Positions 15,828 to 24,263 of a DNA stretch of 64,000 nt are shown here, piece by piece (positions within the stretch are counted from its first letter, which is position 1; the number at the start of each line of letters is the position of its first letter). The DNA is taken from assembly GCA_022710485.1 (NCBI GenBank), contig JAKLGU010000001.1, positions 532,315-596,314 on the forward strand, written 5' to 3'. Position numbers and translations under genes: made by a program. Under the pieces are notes generated by a model. It was not told the origin of the DNA. It searched no databases and saw nothing but the letters and a program-made list of their open reading frames with translations. The DNA comes from Gemmatimonadota bacterium. GTDB lineage: Bacteria > Gemmatimonadota > Gemmatimonadetes > Gemmatimonadales > GWC2-71-9.

Positions 15828-16952
15828 TCAGGTGCGCAGGAACCGCCGGCCCGGCTCCTGACGCGCGATGCCGTAGAGCTCCAGCGAGGAGAGCGCCGGA
15901 AGGAGCTCGGCAGCGGAGACCCCCACCACCTCGATGAGTGCGTCGAGGTGGCGTGGCGTGCGGTCGAGCGTCTGGAAGACCCGGCGCTCGAACAGGGTGA
16001 GCGGCAGAGCCGGAGGGGGATCGTCGGGGGGCGCTGGCGCCCCCTTCGGGGCGCGGGGAGGGCGCACCTCGGGAAAGGCGGCGAGCAGGTCCGCCGCCTC
16101 GAGGAAGGGAGTGGCGCCGTCGCGGAGGAGGCGGTTGGTGCCGACGGAGGTGGCGCTCGTGATGGCGCCGGGCACCACCATCACATCACGGCCCTGGGAC
16201 AGGGCGGCGTCCACCGTGATGAGCGTCCCCGATCCCGCGGCGGCCTCCACGACGACCGTGACCCGCGCCAGCCCGCTGATGAGGCGGTTTCGGCGCTGGA
16301 AGCTCCCCGCCGTGGGCCGGTCGCCTGGGGGGAATTCGGTGAGGAGGAGCCCCTCCCTTCGCATCCGCTCGTACAGGACACGGTTCGCGGCGGGATAGAT
16401 GACGCCGAACCCATTCCCCAGCACGCCGATCGTCTCGCCGCCCGTGTCAAGCGCCGCGAGGTGGGCCACGGCGTCGAGGCCTCGTGCCATCCCGCTGACC
16501 ACGCAGAGCCCCGCATCCACCGCGGCCTGCACCACCTTCCGGCAGGCGTCGCCGCCGTAGGGAGAGTGATTCCGGCTCCCGACGACGGCCACCGCCAGCC
16601 GGTCGAGCAGTTCGAGGCGCCCCAGCGCGAACAGAACTGCCGGCGGTTCCGGTATCTCCGAGAGAATGGAGGGGTACGCGGCATCGCCCGGGACGAGACA
16701 GGTGCCGCCGTGCGCCTCGACATCGCGCAGCACCCGCTCGCCCTGGGCGACAGACGTCGCCTTGATGGCGGTGGCACAGGCGACGGAAATGCCGGGCAGG
16801 GCGCGCAAAAACTCGAACGGCGCCGCGAGGGCGCCGTAGGCAGTCGAGCAGGACTGGAGGAGCGTGTTGCGTCGGGCGTGACCGACCCCGTTCACCAGGG
16901 CGAGCGCCACCTGCGCGGCGCGCTCTTGGTCCGAAGCTCCCACCCCGGTCAC
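15828..16952 (-). CDS. dprA: DNA processing protein DprA
   Basis: DprA binds incoming single-stranded DNA during natural transformation and loads RecA. The Rossmann-like domain shows AVVGSRNHSPYG, GMARGLDAVAH and SGTLITVDAALSQGR. A SAM-like helical segment lies at the N-terminus and a DprA winged helix (RTPRHLDALIEVVGVSAAELL) at the C-terminus. The GTG at 16952 is preferred over ATG 16964 because it gives a GTGA overlap with the obgE stop. recA is present about 20 kb away, so a transformation route is plausible. Confidence 0.94.
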   Translation of the reverse strand: MTGVGASDQERAAQVALALVNGVGHARRNTLLQSCSTAYGALAAPFEFLRALPGISVACATAIKATSVAQGERVLRDVEAHGGTCLVPGDAAYPSILSEIPEPPAVLFALGRLELLDRLAVAVVGSRNHSPYGGDACRKVVQAAVDAGLCVVSGMARGLDAVAHLAALDTGGETIGVLGNGFGVIYPAANRVLYERMRREGLLLTEFPPGDRPTAGSFQRRNRLISGLARVTVVVEAAAGSGTLITVDAALSQGRDVMVVPGAITSATSVGTNRLLRDGATPFLEAADLLAAFPEVRPPRAPKGAPAPPDDPPPALPLTLFERRVFQTLDRTPRHLDALIEVVGVSAAELLPALSSLELYGIARQEPGRRFLRT

Positions 16953-17974
16953 TCCTCGAGCCACTCGTCGTCGGAGGGCGGAGGTTCATTCGCTTTCGCG
17001 TCCGCCACGAAACGCCAGAGGTACTCCTTCAACTCCTCGAGGCCGGTGCCGGACGCGCTCGAGATGGCGAGCTGCCGGTCGGCACCGGACGCATCCAGCT
17101 CCGGAACGTCGTCGCCCTCGGGGAGCAGGTCGCGCTTGGTCAGGACGACCACGTGGGGCCGCTCGGCCAGGGTAGCCGAGTACTGCCGCACCTCGCCGCG
17201 GAGCTGATCGTACACCGCCTGCGGGTCCGGCGCGTCGAGCGGCACCAGGAAGGCGAGCACGCGTGTGCGCTCCACGTGCTGGAGGAACTTGAGCCCGAGC
17301 CCCTTCCCTTCGTGCGCCCCCTCGATGATGCCCGGGATGTCCGCGAGGACGAAGGTGCGCGACCCGGACAGCTGCACCACGCCGAGGTTCGGCTCCAGCG
17401 TGGTGAAGGGATAGTCCGCGATCTTGGGCCGCGCGGCGCTCAGCACCGACAGGAGCGTGCTCTTGCCGGCGTTGGGCTCGCCCACCAGTCCGACGTCGGC
17501 GATGAGCTTGAGCACGAGTTCGATGTCGCGCTCCTGTCCCTCCTCACCCGGCTCCCACTCTCGCGGGGCCTGGTGCGTCGGGGTCGTGAAACGGGCGTTG
17601 CCTCGTCCGCCCCGTCCCCCCCGGGCGACACGATACACGTCGCCGTCGTGCAGGATTTCCGCCAGCACCTCGCCGGTGGCCACGTCGCGGACGATGGTGC
17701 CGGGCGGCACCGGCATGTAGATGTCCTCTGCCGAGGCGCCAGTCTTGGTCTTGCCCTTGCCGTGCTCCCCCCGGCCTGCCTTCCAGATCGTGCGGTAGCG
17801 GTAGTCGAGCAGGGTGGCCAGGTTGGCGTCGCCACGGATGAACACGTGACCGCCGTGCCCCCCGTCGCCGCCGTCAGGCCCTCCCTTGGGCTTGAACTTG
17901 AAGCGCGCGAACGACGAGGCACCCGACCCACCGGTGCCCGCGATGACCTTGACGACTGCCCGATCAATGAACAT
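16949..17974 (-). CDS. obgE: GTPase ObgE/CgtA
   Basis: It is an essential ribosome-associated GTPase acting in 50S assembly and stress control. The glycine-rich Obg fold occupies residues 1-158 (FVDRA-like start MFIDRAVVKV; RGGRGGRGNARF). The G domain has GEPNAGKS (G1), DIPGIIEGAHEGKGLG (G3 and switch) and TKRD (G4). The start has AGGAGGG immediately upstream. The C-terminus is a short acidic tail instead of a full OCT domain. Confidence 0.96.
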   Translation of the reverse strand: MFIDRAVVKVIAGTGGSGASSFARFKFKPKGGPDGGDGGHGGHVFIRGDANLATLLDYRYRTIWKAGRGEHGKGKTKTGASAEDIYMPVPPGTIVRDVATGEVLAEILHDGDVYRVARGGRGGRGNARFTTPTHQAPREWEPGEEGQERDIELVLKLIADVGLVGEPNAGKSTLLSVLSAARPKIADYPFTTLEPNLGVVQLSGSRTFVLADIPGIIEGAHEGKGLGLKFLQHVERTRVLAFLVPLDAPDPQAVYDQLRGEVRQYSATLAERPHVVVLTKRDLLPEGDDVPELDASGADRQLAISSASGTGLEELKEYLWRFVADAKANEPPPSDDEWLEE

Positions 17975-18615
17975 CAACCCTCCTGTGCCCACCCGGCTCG
18001 CACCACCGCCCACAATTCCTTCACTGCCTTCCACTCCTCGTGCCCGAGCAACTGATTCACCTCGGCCAGCACCGCCTCGACCTGTTCGAAGCTCGCGCCG
18101 CTGTGCAGGGCGCCGCGCAGGTGGGAGTGCAGCTGCCGCTCGGTCCGGAGCACCGCCGTCTGCGCCACCGTGCAGAGCTCCCGGCGCATCAGGTCCAGCC
18201 CAGGCCGCCCAAGCGTCCGGCCGTACCCCTCGACGAGCATCCACCGGTCCACGGCGGGGTGCAGGTCCCGGACGTTGCGGCGGAGCTTGGCGTAGTTGCC
18301 CCCATACACCCGCGCGCACGTTTCCTCTCCGCGGGCCTCCCACTGCGCGAGCCGTGCGTACTCGGCGTCCGCGTCCTCCGCCGGGGCGACGGCGCCGCTC
18401 ACCTTGCGCCAGAGTCCGAACGCGACGAGCGCGCGCGGATACCCGGCCATCAGGATGGACTGGAGCAAGAGCTCCTCCACCCACTGGGTCTCGACCTCCG
18501 CCTTGACCGCCGCTGCCATCAAGTGCCGCATGCCAGGTTCGTCGCCTGCCGCGATGGCGGCGGCGAGGCGGACCAGGGCGAGCGTCTGAAAATCGAGTGC
18601 TTCATCGGTCGGCAT
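17974..18615 (-). CDS. Carboxymuconolactone decarboxylase-like (AhpD-fold) protein
   Basis: A helical protein of 213 residues with the stretch LLLQSILMAGYPRALVAFGLWRKV, which resembles the core of the carboxymuconolactone decarboxylase/AhpD family; a second similar helical stretch (RRELCTVAQTAVLRTERQLHSHLRGALHSGAS) suggests a duplicated fold. One cysteine in the second repeat (LCTVAQ) might be functional, but the usual CxxC pair is not seen. The stop/start junction with obgE is TGATG. The substrate is unknown. Confidence 0.7.
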   Translation of the reverse strand: MPTDEALDFQTLALVRLAAAIAAGDEPGMRHLMAAAVKAEVETQWVEELLLQSILMAGYPRALVAFGLWRKVSGAVAPAEDADAEYARLAQWEARGEETCARVYGGNYAKLRRNVRDLHPAVDRWMLVEGYGRTLGRPGLDLMRRELCTVAQTAVLRTERQLHSHLRGALHSGASFEQVEAVLAEVNQLLGHEEWKAVKELWAVVRAGWAQEG

Positions 18616-18629
18616 CAGGATAATCCCGA

Positions 18630-19667
18630 TCAGGTGTGCTGTCGCACGGCGCGCGCGCCACGCGTACCGTGAAAACGCAGGTCCCCGGCCGATCGCAGCA
18701 CCCCGGTCGGCATCTGCCGCGTGTTCCGGATGACCGGCGCCGCCTGGCTGGCCAGCCCGGCCAGCGGCAACTGCGCGCCGAATTCCGCATCCAGTTGCGC
18801 GAGCACGCCGAGCAGCGCCACCTGTGCGCTGCGCATGTCGCCGTCTTCCACCTTGAGCGTCAGCCCGAGGCCCAATTCCGGCCATGCCGCGCTGTAGACC
18901 CCCTCGGCGCCGATCTTGGCGAGCACGCGCCCGGCGGTTTCCCGCATCAGGTCGGTGCAGAGCCGGCCAGTTCCGCCCACCAGGTGCGGGTGGGCCAGCA
19001 TCGCGTTCCGGACGCGGACGGCAGCCGGCTCTCCGCTGACGCCGAACCGAGCGTAGGCCAAGGCCATCGCCCGGAGCGGCAGGCCAAAGCAAACGGTGGT
19101 GCAGCCGTCCACGCCGAGCACCAGCGACTCGCGTGGCAGGCCGGTCCACCGCGCCACCTCGTCGAGGATTCGATCCTGGGCAGGGTGACCGGCGCGTTCG
19201 TACCCCACCGTCGGCCACCCGTGGTGCCGGGCGAGCGCGAGCATCCCGCTGTGCTTCCCCGAGCAGTTGCTCCAAGCAGCGGTCATCGCGGTGCCCGTGC
19301 GGAGCGCCGCCTCGTACACGGCGCTGGACAGCGGTGTGTGGGGGCCGCAGGCGAGGTCGGCCTCGGTGCAGCCGATTGCCTCGAGCATCCGGCGCGCGAG
19401 TACCACCTGTTCCGGTTCGCTTGAGTGAGAGCCGCATGCCAGGGCGATCGCGTCGGGCCCCAACCCGTAGCGATCCGCGGCGCCGTCGGCCACCATCGCC
19501 ATGGCCTGGAACGGCTTGGCGGCCGAGCGCCAGTAGGTGACCAATTCCGGGTCCCCGGCCGACGCGATCAGGGTCCCTTCAGGGTCGGTCACCGCCAGCG
19601 CCACGGCGTGGAACGACTCAACGACGTCGCCGCGGGTCGCTTCGACTCGGAACGAGGTGGACGACAT
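18630..19667 (-). CDS. L-asparaginase, Rhizobium etli type (class 3)
   Basis: It belongs to the asparaginase family (PF06089) unrelated to the classical bacterial enzymes. The family's functional residues are at the positions I recall from the R. etli enzyme: Ser48 and Lys51 (RSAAK), Ser80 (ACGSHSS), and the zinc ligands Cys135, Lys138 (SNCSGK) and Cys189 (VDGCTT). A lysine in LTLKVEDGD (272) is probably the second catalytic lysine. The ATG start follows a TATCTT hexamer by 8 bases with no Shine-Dalgarno sequence. A second, unrelated asparaginase lies at 29970-30941. Confidence 0.9.
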   Translation of the reverse strand: MSSTSFRVEATRGDVVESFHAVALAVTDPEGTLIASAGDPELVTYWRSAAKPFQAMAMVADGAADRYGLGPDAIALACGSHSSEPEQVVLARRMLEAIGCTEADLACGPHTPLSSAVYEAALRTGTAMTAAWSNCSGKHSGMLALARHHGWPTVGYERAGHPAQDRILDEVARWTGLPRESLVLGVDGCTTVCFGLPLRAMALAYARFGVSGEPAAVRVRNAMLAHPHLVGGTGRLCTDLMRETAGRVLAKIGAEGVYSAAWPELGLGLTLKVEDGDMRSAQVALLGVLAQLDAEFGAQLPLAGLASQAAPVIRNTRQMPTGVLRSAGDLRFHGTRGARAVRQHT

Positions 19668-19783
19668 GGGGGTCAAAGATAGCGGACACGAGGCTGGGCG
19701 GGGTCGTGGGCTCCCCTTCCCCTTTGCCCGGCCTGCACGCACGTTTCTCCGGTCGTGAATCGTCACGCACCAAAGGAACCGCC

Positions 19784-20824
19784 GTGCGCCCCAGTTCCGC
19801 CCCTCCCCCGATGCCCCGCGACCGCGTCCTGAAGCTCATCGAGCGGATGGGGACGAGCCGCATCGCCGTCATCGGCGACCTGATCCTCGACCGGTACCTG
19901 ATCGGCGACACCGAGCGGCTCTCTCCGGAAGCGCCTGTCCCGGTGGTGACGGTGCGCGAACATCGTTCGGCCCTGGGCGGCGCCGCGAACGTGGCGGCCA
20001 ACGTGGCGGCCATGGGTGCCGCCTGCCAGCTCGTCGGCGTGGTCGGCGACGACCCGACCGGCCGGGCACTCCGCGCCGAGATGGCGACCTTGCGGCTCAC
20101 CGACACCTTCGTGCTCACCACGGCGGGGCGCCCGACGACCTCCAAGACGCGGGTCCTGGCCCGCGGCCAGCAGGTGGTGCGGATCGATGAAGAGGTGGAC
20201 CGGCTGCTGGAGGGCGCGGATCTCGAGAAGGTGACGGCCAAGGCGGAGGAGGCGCTGGCCGATGCCGATGCGTTGCTGCTGGAGGACTACAACAAGGGAC
20301 TCCTGGCCCCGTCGCTCATCCACGCCGCCATGGCGGTCGCGAAGAAGCGCGGGATCCCGGTGGTGGTGGATCCCAAGTTCCGCCAGTTCTTCGACTACGC
20401 CGGCGCCACCGTGTTCAAGCCGAACCGCCGCGAAATGGAGGCGGCCCTCGGCGCCGCCGTGGACCTCGAACATCGCGACGCGCTCCCTGAGTCACTCAAC
20501 CGCCTCAAGGTGGACAACCTGCTCCTCACCCTCGGCGCCGAGGGGATGGTGCTGGTGACGCGGGACGGCGCGACGACGCACCTCCCCTCGCTGGCGCGCG
20601 AGGTGTACGACGTGTCGGGCGCGGGGGATACGGTCACGGCGTGGGTGGGTACCTGCCTGGCGGCGGGAGCCACGGTCCGGGAGGCGGCGCAGTTGGCGAA
20701 CATCGCGGCGGGGATCGAGGTCGGAAAAGCGGGGGTGGCCACGGTGTCTCCGGAGGAGGTGCTCGCCATGCACGACGAGCGCTTCGACCAGATCGGGCGG
20801 CTCAGGCGGGGTGGGCTGATCTAG
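19784..20824 (+). CDS. rfaE1: D-glycero-beta-D-manno-heptose 7-phosphate kinase (PfkB family)
   Basis: It phosphorylates heptose 7-phosphate at C1 in ADP-heptose synthesis for LPS core. PfkB signatures: the substrate-side motif SALGGAANVAANVAAMGA and the ATP/catalytic motif YDVSGAGDTVTAW. Length fits the kinase half of HldE alone, so the nucleotidyltransferase must be a separate gene. The GTG at 19784 is chosen because AAAGGA lies 6-7 bases upstream; an ATG at 19811 is an alternative. gmhA, the enzyme one step earlier, is at 31703-32275. Confidence 0.88.
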   Translation: MRPSSAPPPMPRDRVLKLIERMGTSRIAVIGDLILDRYLIGDTERLSPEAPVPVVTVREHRSALGGAANVAANVAAMGAACQLVGVVGDDPTGRALRAEMATLRLTDTFVLTTAGRPTTSKTRVLARGQQVVRIDEEVDRLLEGADLEKVTAKAEEALADADALLLEDYNKGLLAPSLIHAAMAVAKKRGIPVVVDPKFRQFFDYAGATVFKPNRREMEAALGAAVDLEHRDALPESLNRLKVDNLLLTLGAEGMVLVTRDGATTHLPSLAREVYDVSGAGDTVTAWVGTCLAAGATVREAAQLANIAAGIEVGKAGVATVSPEEVLAMHDERFDQIGRLRRGGLI

Positions 20825-20836
20825 GATAGCCCGGGC

Positions 20837-20866
20837 TTGCCCGACCCCGGCGGCCCCCGTTAGACT
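20837..20866 (+). promoter_or_regulatory. Candidate promoter for tRNA-Val
   Basis: TTGCCC, then 17 bases, then TTAGAC (or TAGACT with 18). The predicted start of RNA is about 11 bases before the tRNA. The same TTAGACT core recurs before the ppiD-like gene. Confidence 0.45.
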
Positions 20867-20883
20867 CCCGCTCCCGAAACACC

Positions 20884-20957
20884 GGGCGATTAGCTCAGCT
20901 GGTTAGAGCGCGCGCCTCACATGCGCGAGGTCGGGGGTTCGAGCCCCTCATCGCCCA
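20884..20957 (+). tRNA. tRNA-Val (anticodon CAC)
   Basis: The 74-base cloverleaf is complete. The acceptor stem GGGCGAT pairs with ATCGCCC. The D arm is GCTC...GAGC. The anticodon stem CGCGC/GCGCG encloses the loop CTCACAT, with anticodon CAC, which reads GTG. The T arm carries TTCGAGC. The discriminator is A and no CCA is encoded. A terminator hairpin follows closely. Confidence 0.95.
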
Positions 20958-20974
20958 TCAATTGCAACTGCAAG

Positions 20975-21008
20975 CCCCGCTTGGTCCTCGACGACTGAGC
21001 GGGGTTTC
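20975..21008 (+). terminator. Intrinsic terminator after tRNA-Val
   Basis: The stem CCCCGCT/AGCGGGG (7 bp) has a 16-base loop and is followed directly by a short T run (TTT). It lies 17 bases past the tRNA 3' end. Confidence 0.6.
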
Positions 21009-21103
21009 TGCTTGCGTGATTGGCGAGCGGGAGGTGTCCGTTCCGGTGTCCGGTAGTGGGCATTTCCGGCGTCGAGCTGACCAGATCGCAAGCGCCGCAA
21101 GAG

Positions 21104-21153
21104 AAAAAAGGACTGGGGACTCGGAGGGTGCTCCCTCTCAGTCCCCAGTCCTT
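21104..21153 (-). terminator. Intrinsic terminator after the CAU tRNA
   Basis: A perfect 14-bp inverted repeat (AAGGACTGGGGACT with AGTCCCCAGTCCTT) encloses a loop that can itself fold as GAGGG/CCCTC. Read on the minus strand, the hairpin is followed by six T residues. It ends the transcript of the minus-strand tRNA 20 bases upstream. Between this hairpin and the tRNA-Val terminator I see no gene. Confidence 0.75.
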
Positions 21154-21173
21154 CTCGCTCAGTCCTCGTCCGT

Positions 21174-21250
21174 TGGTGGGCCCTGCTGGATTCGAACCAG
21201 CGACCTACGGATTATGAGTCCGCTGCTCTAACCACCTGAGCTAAGGGCCC
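21174..21250 (-). tRNA. tRNA with CAU anticodon, probably tRNA-Ile2
   Basis: The acceptor stem GGGCCCT/AGGGCCC, D arm, anticodon stem GCGGA/TCCGT with loop CTCATAA, and T arm CTGGTTCGAATCCAG are complete. The CCA end is encoded. The anticodon CAU could be elongator Met or the Ile isoacceptor whose C34 is turned to lysidine. The CCCTTAGCTCAG start, and the GGTCGCTGGTTC and CCAGCAGGG parts, closely resemble E. coli tRNA-Ile2 rather than tRNA-Met. The Ile2 call is therefore likely but not proven. Confidence 0.85.
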
Positions 21251-21262
21251 CTTGGCCCAGGC

Positions 21263-21937
21263 CTACTTGAACTTGTACTTGATGCCGAGGGTGATTTCCC
21301 CGCTGCCGTACCACGAGGTGTCGTAGGCGTAGCAGTAGTAGTAGCAATAGTAGGAATCCTGCCCGTCCACGTTCACCCAACGGTACCGACCGTCGAGCAC
21401 GATCCCCACCTTTTCGTTCATCATCTTGGTGCCGCCGAGACCGAAGACGGTGCTGAACTGCGTCGAGCTGCCTTCCCGAGTGGCCCCGGTGCTGTCCTGG
21501 CCGCTCGCGCTCATGCTGGCGGCGCCGCCGCCGATGGCGATGTAGCCCTGCATATCCGGCGTGCTGCCGAAGTAGAAGTTGAAGGTGCCTTCATAGATGT
21601 TGGAGCTGAGGTCGACTTCCCGTCCGCACCAGGTTCCGGCGTTCGGATTGTTGCACTTGATCGTGAGGGTCGGGTCGGCGTGCGCGTACTCGAAGACGAG
21701 CCCGATGGACGGATTGAACTTGTAGCCGAGCCGGGCGCCGAAGGTGAACGCCGTGCCGACATCGAGCTTGTTGACGCTGTAGGTGTTGCTGACGGGATCG
21801 AACGAGCCGCCGAAATACGCGCCGGCGAACGGCGTGATCCAGGCCGAGCTCTCCGAATATTGTGCCTGGGCTGGCGTCGTGAAGCCGGCCAGCGCAGCGG
21901 CGACCGCAACCGCCGCTGCAGAACGAGTGAGGGACAT
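21263..21937 (-). CDS. Outer-membrane beta-barrel protein
   Basis: A cleavable signal peptide is evident (Ala-rich h-region, likely cut at AQA|QYS near residue 26). The rest alternates polar and hydrophobic residues, as in OMP_b-brl-type barrels of eight strands, and ends in the aromatic-containing IKYKFK. A Cys pair in one loop (KCNNPNAGTWCG) and a Tyr/Cys-rich loop (YYCYYYCYAY near residue 195) may form surface disulfides. Shine-Dalgarno GGAGG precedes the ATG. The function is unknown; family members are often porin-like or adhesive. Confidence 0.8.
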   Translation of the reverse strand: MSLTRSAAAVAVAAALAGFTTPAQAQYSESSAWITPFAGAYFGGSFDPVSNTYSVNKLDVGTAFTFGARLGYKFNPSIGLVFEYAHADPTLTIKCNNPNAGTWCGREVDLSSNIYEGTFNFYFGSTPDMQGYIAIGGGAASMSASGQDSTGATREGSSTQFSTVFGLGGTKMMNEKVGIVLDGRYRWVNVDGQDSYYCYYYCYAYDTSWYGSGEITLGIKYKFK

Positions 21938-21973
21938 CAGCTGCCTCCGAGAGGGGATTGAAACCGGATCCGG

Positions 21974-23053
21974 CTAGCGCCGGTCCGCCAGGATGCGCTC
22001 ATAGAGCGCGATGTGTGCCACTGCCATTTGCCGCCGGGTGAATCGCGCCGCGACTTCGGCACGACCCGCGGCGCCCATCTTCGCCCGCAGTCCCGGATCC
22101 GCCGCCAGCTTCGACATGGCCTGCGCGAGGGCGTCTGGGTCTCGGAGCGGCACTACCAACCCCGTATGGCCGTGAGAATTAACCTCCCTCACCCCGCTGG
22201 GCAAGTCGGTGGTGATGACGGGCCGTCCCGCCGCCATCGCCTCCACCGCAGCCAGGCCGAACATCTCCTCGGATGTCACCGACGGCAGCACCAGAAAATG
22301 AGACTCCGCCATCCGCCGCGGGATGTCCTCGTCAGGATACTCCCCGTACCACCGCACCCGATCGGTCACCGCCAGCGCCTGCGCCAGCGTCCGCAGCCGC
22401 GGCGCCTCGGGCCCGGTGCCCACGATGTCCAGCCGCAGGTCGGGCACCCGCTCGAGCGCGCGGAGGAGGATGTCCACTCCCTTGTAGCGGACCAGCCGGC
22501 CGATGAAGAGCGCCCGGATCGGTCCGGAGGCCGGCTCGGGAGGCACCTCCGCCCAGCGCGTCTCGTCGATCCCGAATGGGATGACCACCACTTTCGATTC
22601 CAGGCGGTCCAATTCGGTGCAGAGCGCGATGTGCGCACGGCTGGGCACCACGATGGCCTTCGCACGCTTGAGCGTGAGCCGCGAGGCGATCCGTTGCGGG
22701 GTGGCGCGCTGGTCTGCGTGCTGGGTGACGACCAGGGGGGTCCGGCGTGCACGCAGCATGACCGCCACGTCCGCGAGCGTGTGGGGATGGTGCACGTGGA
22801 TGATGTCCGCGCGGTGCCACGCCGCCGCCAGATATCCGGGGGCGAAGTCCTGCGATCCGAGCGTGCCGAAGGAGAAGACGCGCGTCACCCGGGAGCGATG
22901 CCGTGCCCGACGGTCGCCCGTCGCGCTGCTCTGGACGGCCACCACCTCGACCTCGTGGCCGAGCGCCGCCGCGCCCTCGGCGAGGTCCTCGACGACCCGT
23001 TCCCGACCGCCGGAGCGCGGCCAGTAATACCGGGAAAGGTGAAGAATGCGCAT
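21974..23053 (-). CDS. GT4-family glycosyltransferase
   Basis: It has a GT-B fold, with the N-terminal motif RYYWPRSGGRERVVEDLA for the acceptor-side domain. The donor-binding domain has RALFIGRLVRYKGVDILL and the E-x7-E motif (EEMFGLAAVEAM, near residue 265). It would transfer a sugar from a nucleotide-sugar to a cell-surface glycan or lipid. It is divergent from a second glycosyltransferase, and the intervening 76 bp must hold both promoters. A TATATT hexamer ends 5 bases before its ATG and there is no Shine-Dalgarno sequence. Confidence 0.88.
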   Translation of the reverse strand: MRILHLSRYYWPRSGGRERVVEDLAEGAAALGHEVEVVAVQSSATGDRRARHRSRVTRVFSFGTLGSQDFAPGYLAAAWHRADIIHVHHPHTLADVAVMLRARRTPLVVTQHADQRATPQRIASRLTLKRAKAIVVPSRAHIALCTELDRLESKVVVIPFGIDETRWAEVPPEPASGPIRALFIGRLVRYKGVDILLRALERVPDLRLDIVGTGPEAPRLRTLAQALAVTDRVRWYGEYPDEDIPRRMAESHFLVLPSVTSEEMFGLAAVEAMAAGRPVITTDLPSGVREVNSHGHTGLVVPLRDPDALAQAMSKLAADPGLRAKMGAAGRAEVAARFTRRQMAVAHIALYERILADRR

Positions 23054-23129
23054 ACCGGAATATACAACCGGCCGGGACGAAGGATCCCGCGACCTTGGAT
23101 GTGACGGGTGTCACAGCCATCTTTCAATC

Positions 23130-24254
23130 GTGCGCGCCGTCATCGTCTCCCACCTTTACGCCTCCCCCGCGTCCCGCGGCAAGCTCCACGCCCTCGTCGG
23201 GCAGGGCGCGGCCGTGGCCGTCGCCGTCCCCGCCCGCTGGATCCCGCCGGGCGGCGCGGAGCCGCTGGAGACGCCGTTCGCGGAAGACAACGGGGTCCGG
23301 ATCGTCCCCATTCCCACATCCGGCCGCGAGGCAAACGGTGCACCCGCCGCCTGGCGCACCAGCGCACTGCGCCGGCTCCTGACCGACTTCCGCCCCGACA
23401 TCGTGCAGGTGGAGGAGGAGCCGACCACCCGCGTGGCGGCCGGGGTCACCCGCCTTGCACGCATGCTGGGCATCCCGGCCCTGGCCTTCAGCACCGACAG
23501 CCTGAGTCGCCCCTATCCCCTGCTGCCGAAGATGCGCCGGCGCCGCACCCTCTCACGCGCCACCGGGATCGTGGGCGCCAACGCCGTCGTGACCGGCCTC
23601 GTCCGCTCGGAATTCCCGGGCCTCGCTGTCGAGTCCATTCCGCAGCTCGGGCTCCCGGTCCCGCGAGCGCTCGCGGTGGAGCCCCACGCGCCGCTCGCCA
23701 TCGGCTTCATCGGCCGGTTGGTGCCCGAAAAGGGGCTCGACGTCCTCCTCCGGGCCTGCGTCCGCCTGTACGGCGCCTGGACCCTGACCGTCGCCGGCAC
23801 CGGTCCCGAGCAGGAAACGCTCGAGTCGCTCGCGGAGCGACTCGGCATCGCCTCGCGCGTCACCTGGCTCGGGGGGATTCCACGGGCAGAGCTTTCGACC
23901 CTCTGGCCCAGGCTCGACTGCCTCGTCGCGCCGTCGCGCACCACGGCCGGCTGGGTCGAGACCTACCCAGTGCAGGTCCTGGAGGCGATGGGCCACGGCG
24001 TGACCGTCGTGGTGAGCGACTCCGGCGCGTTGCCTGAGGTCGTCGGCAAGGCGGGGCTGATATTCCGTGACGGGCATCCGGAAGGCCTGACCGAGGCACT
24101 CACCCGTCTTCTCGATGATGGGGAACTGCGGGAGCGGTTGGCGGCCGAGGGCCGCCGGCGGGTCATTGCGGAATACGTGGATGACGCGATCGCCCGCAAG
24201 ACACTGGCGTTCTGGCGGGCGGTGCGGGAGAAGACGGCCGAGCCGCGGCTTTAG
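23130..24254 (+). CDS. GT4-family glycosyltransferase
   Basis: It has a GT-B fold. The stretch GFIGRLVPEKGLDVLLRA begins the donor domain, and ETYPVQVLEAMGHG carries the E-x7-E nucleotide-sugar site. The GTG start (VRAVIVSHLYASP) is chosen because the family begins with such a beta strand; the open frame extends upstream through the divergent promoter region. It probably works with the divergent glycosyltransferase and the sugar dehydrogenase downstream in surface-glycan assembly. The donor and acceptor are unknown. Confidence 0.85.
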   Translation: MRAVIVSHLYASPASRGKLHALVGQGAAVAVAVPARWIPPGGAEPLETPFAEDNGVRIVPIPTSGREANGAPAAWRTSALRRLLTDFRPDIVQVEEEPTTRVAAGVTRLARMLGIPALAFSTDSLSRPYPLLPKMRRRRTLSRATGIVGANAVVTGLVRSEFPGLAVESIPQLGLPVPRALAVEPHAPLAIGFIGRLVPEKGLDVLLRACVRLYGAWTLTVAGTGPEQETLESLAERLGIASRVTWLGGIPRAELSTLWPRLDCLVAPSRTTAGWVETYPVQVLEAMGHGVTVVVSDSGALPEVVGKAGLIFRDGHPEGLTEALTRLLDDGELRERLAAEGRRRVIAEYVDDAIARKTLAFWRAVREKTAEPRL

Positions 24255-24263
24255 CCGCGGACC

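Noticed and set aside
14676..15830. Possible CIRCE operator for hrcA
   Set aside because: No TTAGCACTC or GAGTGCTAA-like arms are present upstream of hrcA or hemW.
18630..19667. Classical asparaginase II annotation for this gene
   Set aside because: It lacks TGGTIA/S and THGTDT motifs; its residues fit the separate R. etli-type family.
20958..21173. Integration site or remnant beside the tRNA genes
   Set aside because: No integrase, no repeat of the tRNA 3' end and no foreign genes; only two terminator hairpins.
20962..21231. Small plus-strand frame ending in a WIRTSDLRI-type sequence
   Set aside because: That ending is the well-known false translation of a tRNA read on the wrong strand.
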